The position numbers and the translations under genes were made by a program. This document shows, one piece after another, positions 5,123-5,398 of a stretch of 5,398 nucleotides of DNA; the first letter of the stretch is position 1; each line of letters starts with the position of its first letter. The notes beneath the pieces were generated by a model. That model worked only from the letters and a program-made list of their open reading frames with translations. It ran no database searches and was not told the origin of the DNA. Origin of the DNA: Pseudomonadota bacterium (GTDB taxonomy: Bacteria > Desulfobacterota > DSM-4660 > Desulfatiglandales > B25-G16); the NCBI GenBank assembly GCA_015223015.1, contig JADFWK010000044.1:1-5398 (forward strand). The letters are read 5' to 3'.

Positions 5123-5398
5123 GGATGAAGATAGAGGGTAAGAGTCTCTCATGCATATACAGGCTGTTGCCGAAATCCCTTTTCTGTTAGTCTAAAACGT
5201 TTCTTGACAAATCTAAGGCTCCCTCCAGGCGATGTCAAAACTCGCCTTTAGGGCATGCTCACGTCATAGTGAAACCTAACCTATTGATTTTTAAGCTTCT
5301 TGCAGGGTATGGGTGTCTTTTTTTTGGTTATGCCCCTGGCCCAGACCTGGCTTATAGGGCATGAGTATATGTGCTACGTCTGCGAAATAACACTACGA
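5123..5398. other. Right-edge intergenic region, no gene found
   Basis: No open frame with a credible start and ribosome-binding site on either strand. Seen: a 6-bp hairpin AGGCGA/TCGCCT (5227-5232 with 5242-5247, loop TGTCAAAAC); eight T at 5318-5325 without a preceding hairpin; and ATGCCC (5330-5335) inverted as GGGCAT (5357-5362). GGGCATG occurs twice, near 5252 and 5357. The stretch may be the edge of a repeat or a decayed insertion element, but no transposase sequence is present. Confidence 0.5.

Noticed and set aside
5318..5325. Eight T on the plus strand as a terminator
   Set aside because: No inverted repeat precedes it, and there is no plus-strand gene left to end after the terminator at 5089-5122.
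5330..5395. Small minus-strand frame starting near 5362, 23 codons
   Set aside because: No Shine-Dalgarno, low-complexity residues and no conserved features visible.

Overview
This window looks like chromosomal DNA from an anaerobic bacterium, most likely a sulfate-reducing or syntrophic member of the Desulfobacterota (former Deltaproteobacteria). The clues are a molybdopterin/tungsten oxidoreductase of the anaerobic COG0243 type, moderate base composition, and intergenic DNA rich in short degenerate direct and inverted repeats. The taxonomic call is an inference; there is no marker gene here.

Layout. Positions 1-2080 (minus strand) hold a nearly complete molybdopterin-dependent oxidoreductase of 693 visible residues, cut by the window's left edge close to its expected C-terminus. 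A 298-bp gap without a gene follows. Positions 2379-3542 (minus) encode a class I/II PLP-dependent aminotransferase. Its start codon has no ribosome-binding site and lies next to a perfect 16-bp palindrome. Positions 3543-3727 are repeat-rich intergenic DNA. Positions 3728-4324 (minus) encode a small secreted lytic transglycosylase. A 546-bp divergent intergenic region separates it from a cold-shock-domain protein on the plus strand (4871-5071), which ends in a textbook intrinsic terminator. The last 276 bases hold no gene that I can support.

How the genes relate. The three minus-strand genes are separated by gaps of 185 and 298 bp, so a tight operon is unlikely and I see no shared pathway. 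The oxidoreductase is probably a cytoplasmic redox or hydration enzyme of unknown substrate, the aminotransferase belongs to amino-acid metabolism, the transglycosylase acts on periplasmic peptidoglycan, and the cold-shock protein binds RNA.

Most interesting signal. The cold-shock gene seems to have a long 5' leader: a good sigma-70-type promoter at 4578-4606, a long-range helix with a competing alternative, a strong intrinsic terminator (hairpin plus eight T) at 4773-4816, a further hairpin and then the Shine-Dalgarno. No plus-strand gene precedes that terminator, so it either attenuates the cold-shock gene or ends a small RNA of about 200 nt. Second is the oxidoreductase's iron-sulfur motif, where Asp occupies a usual Cys position. 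I see no CRISPR array, intact mobile element, tRNA or rRNA.
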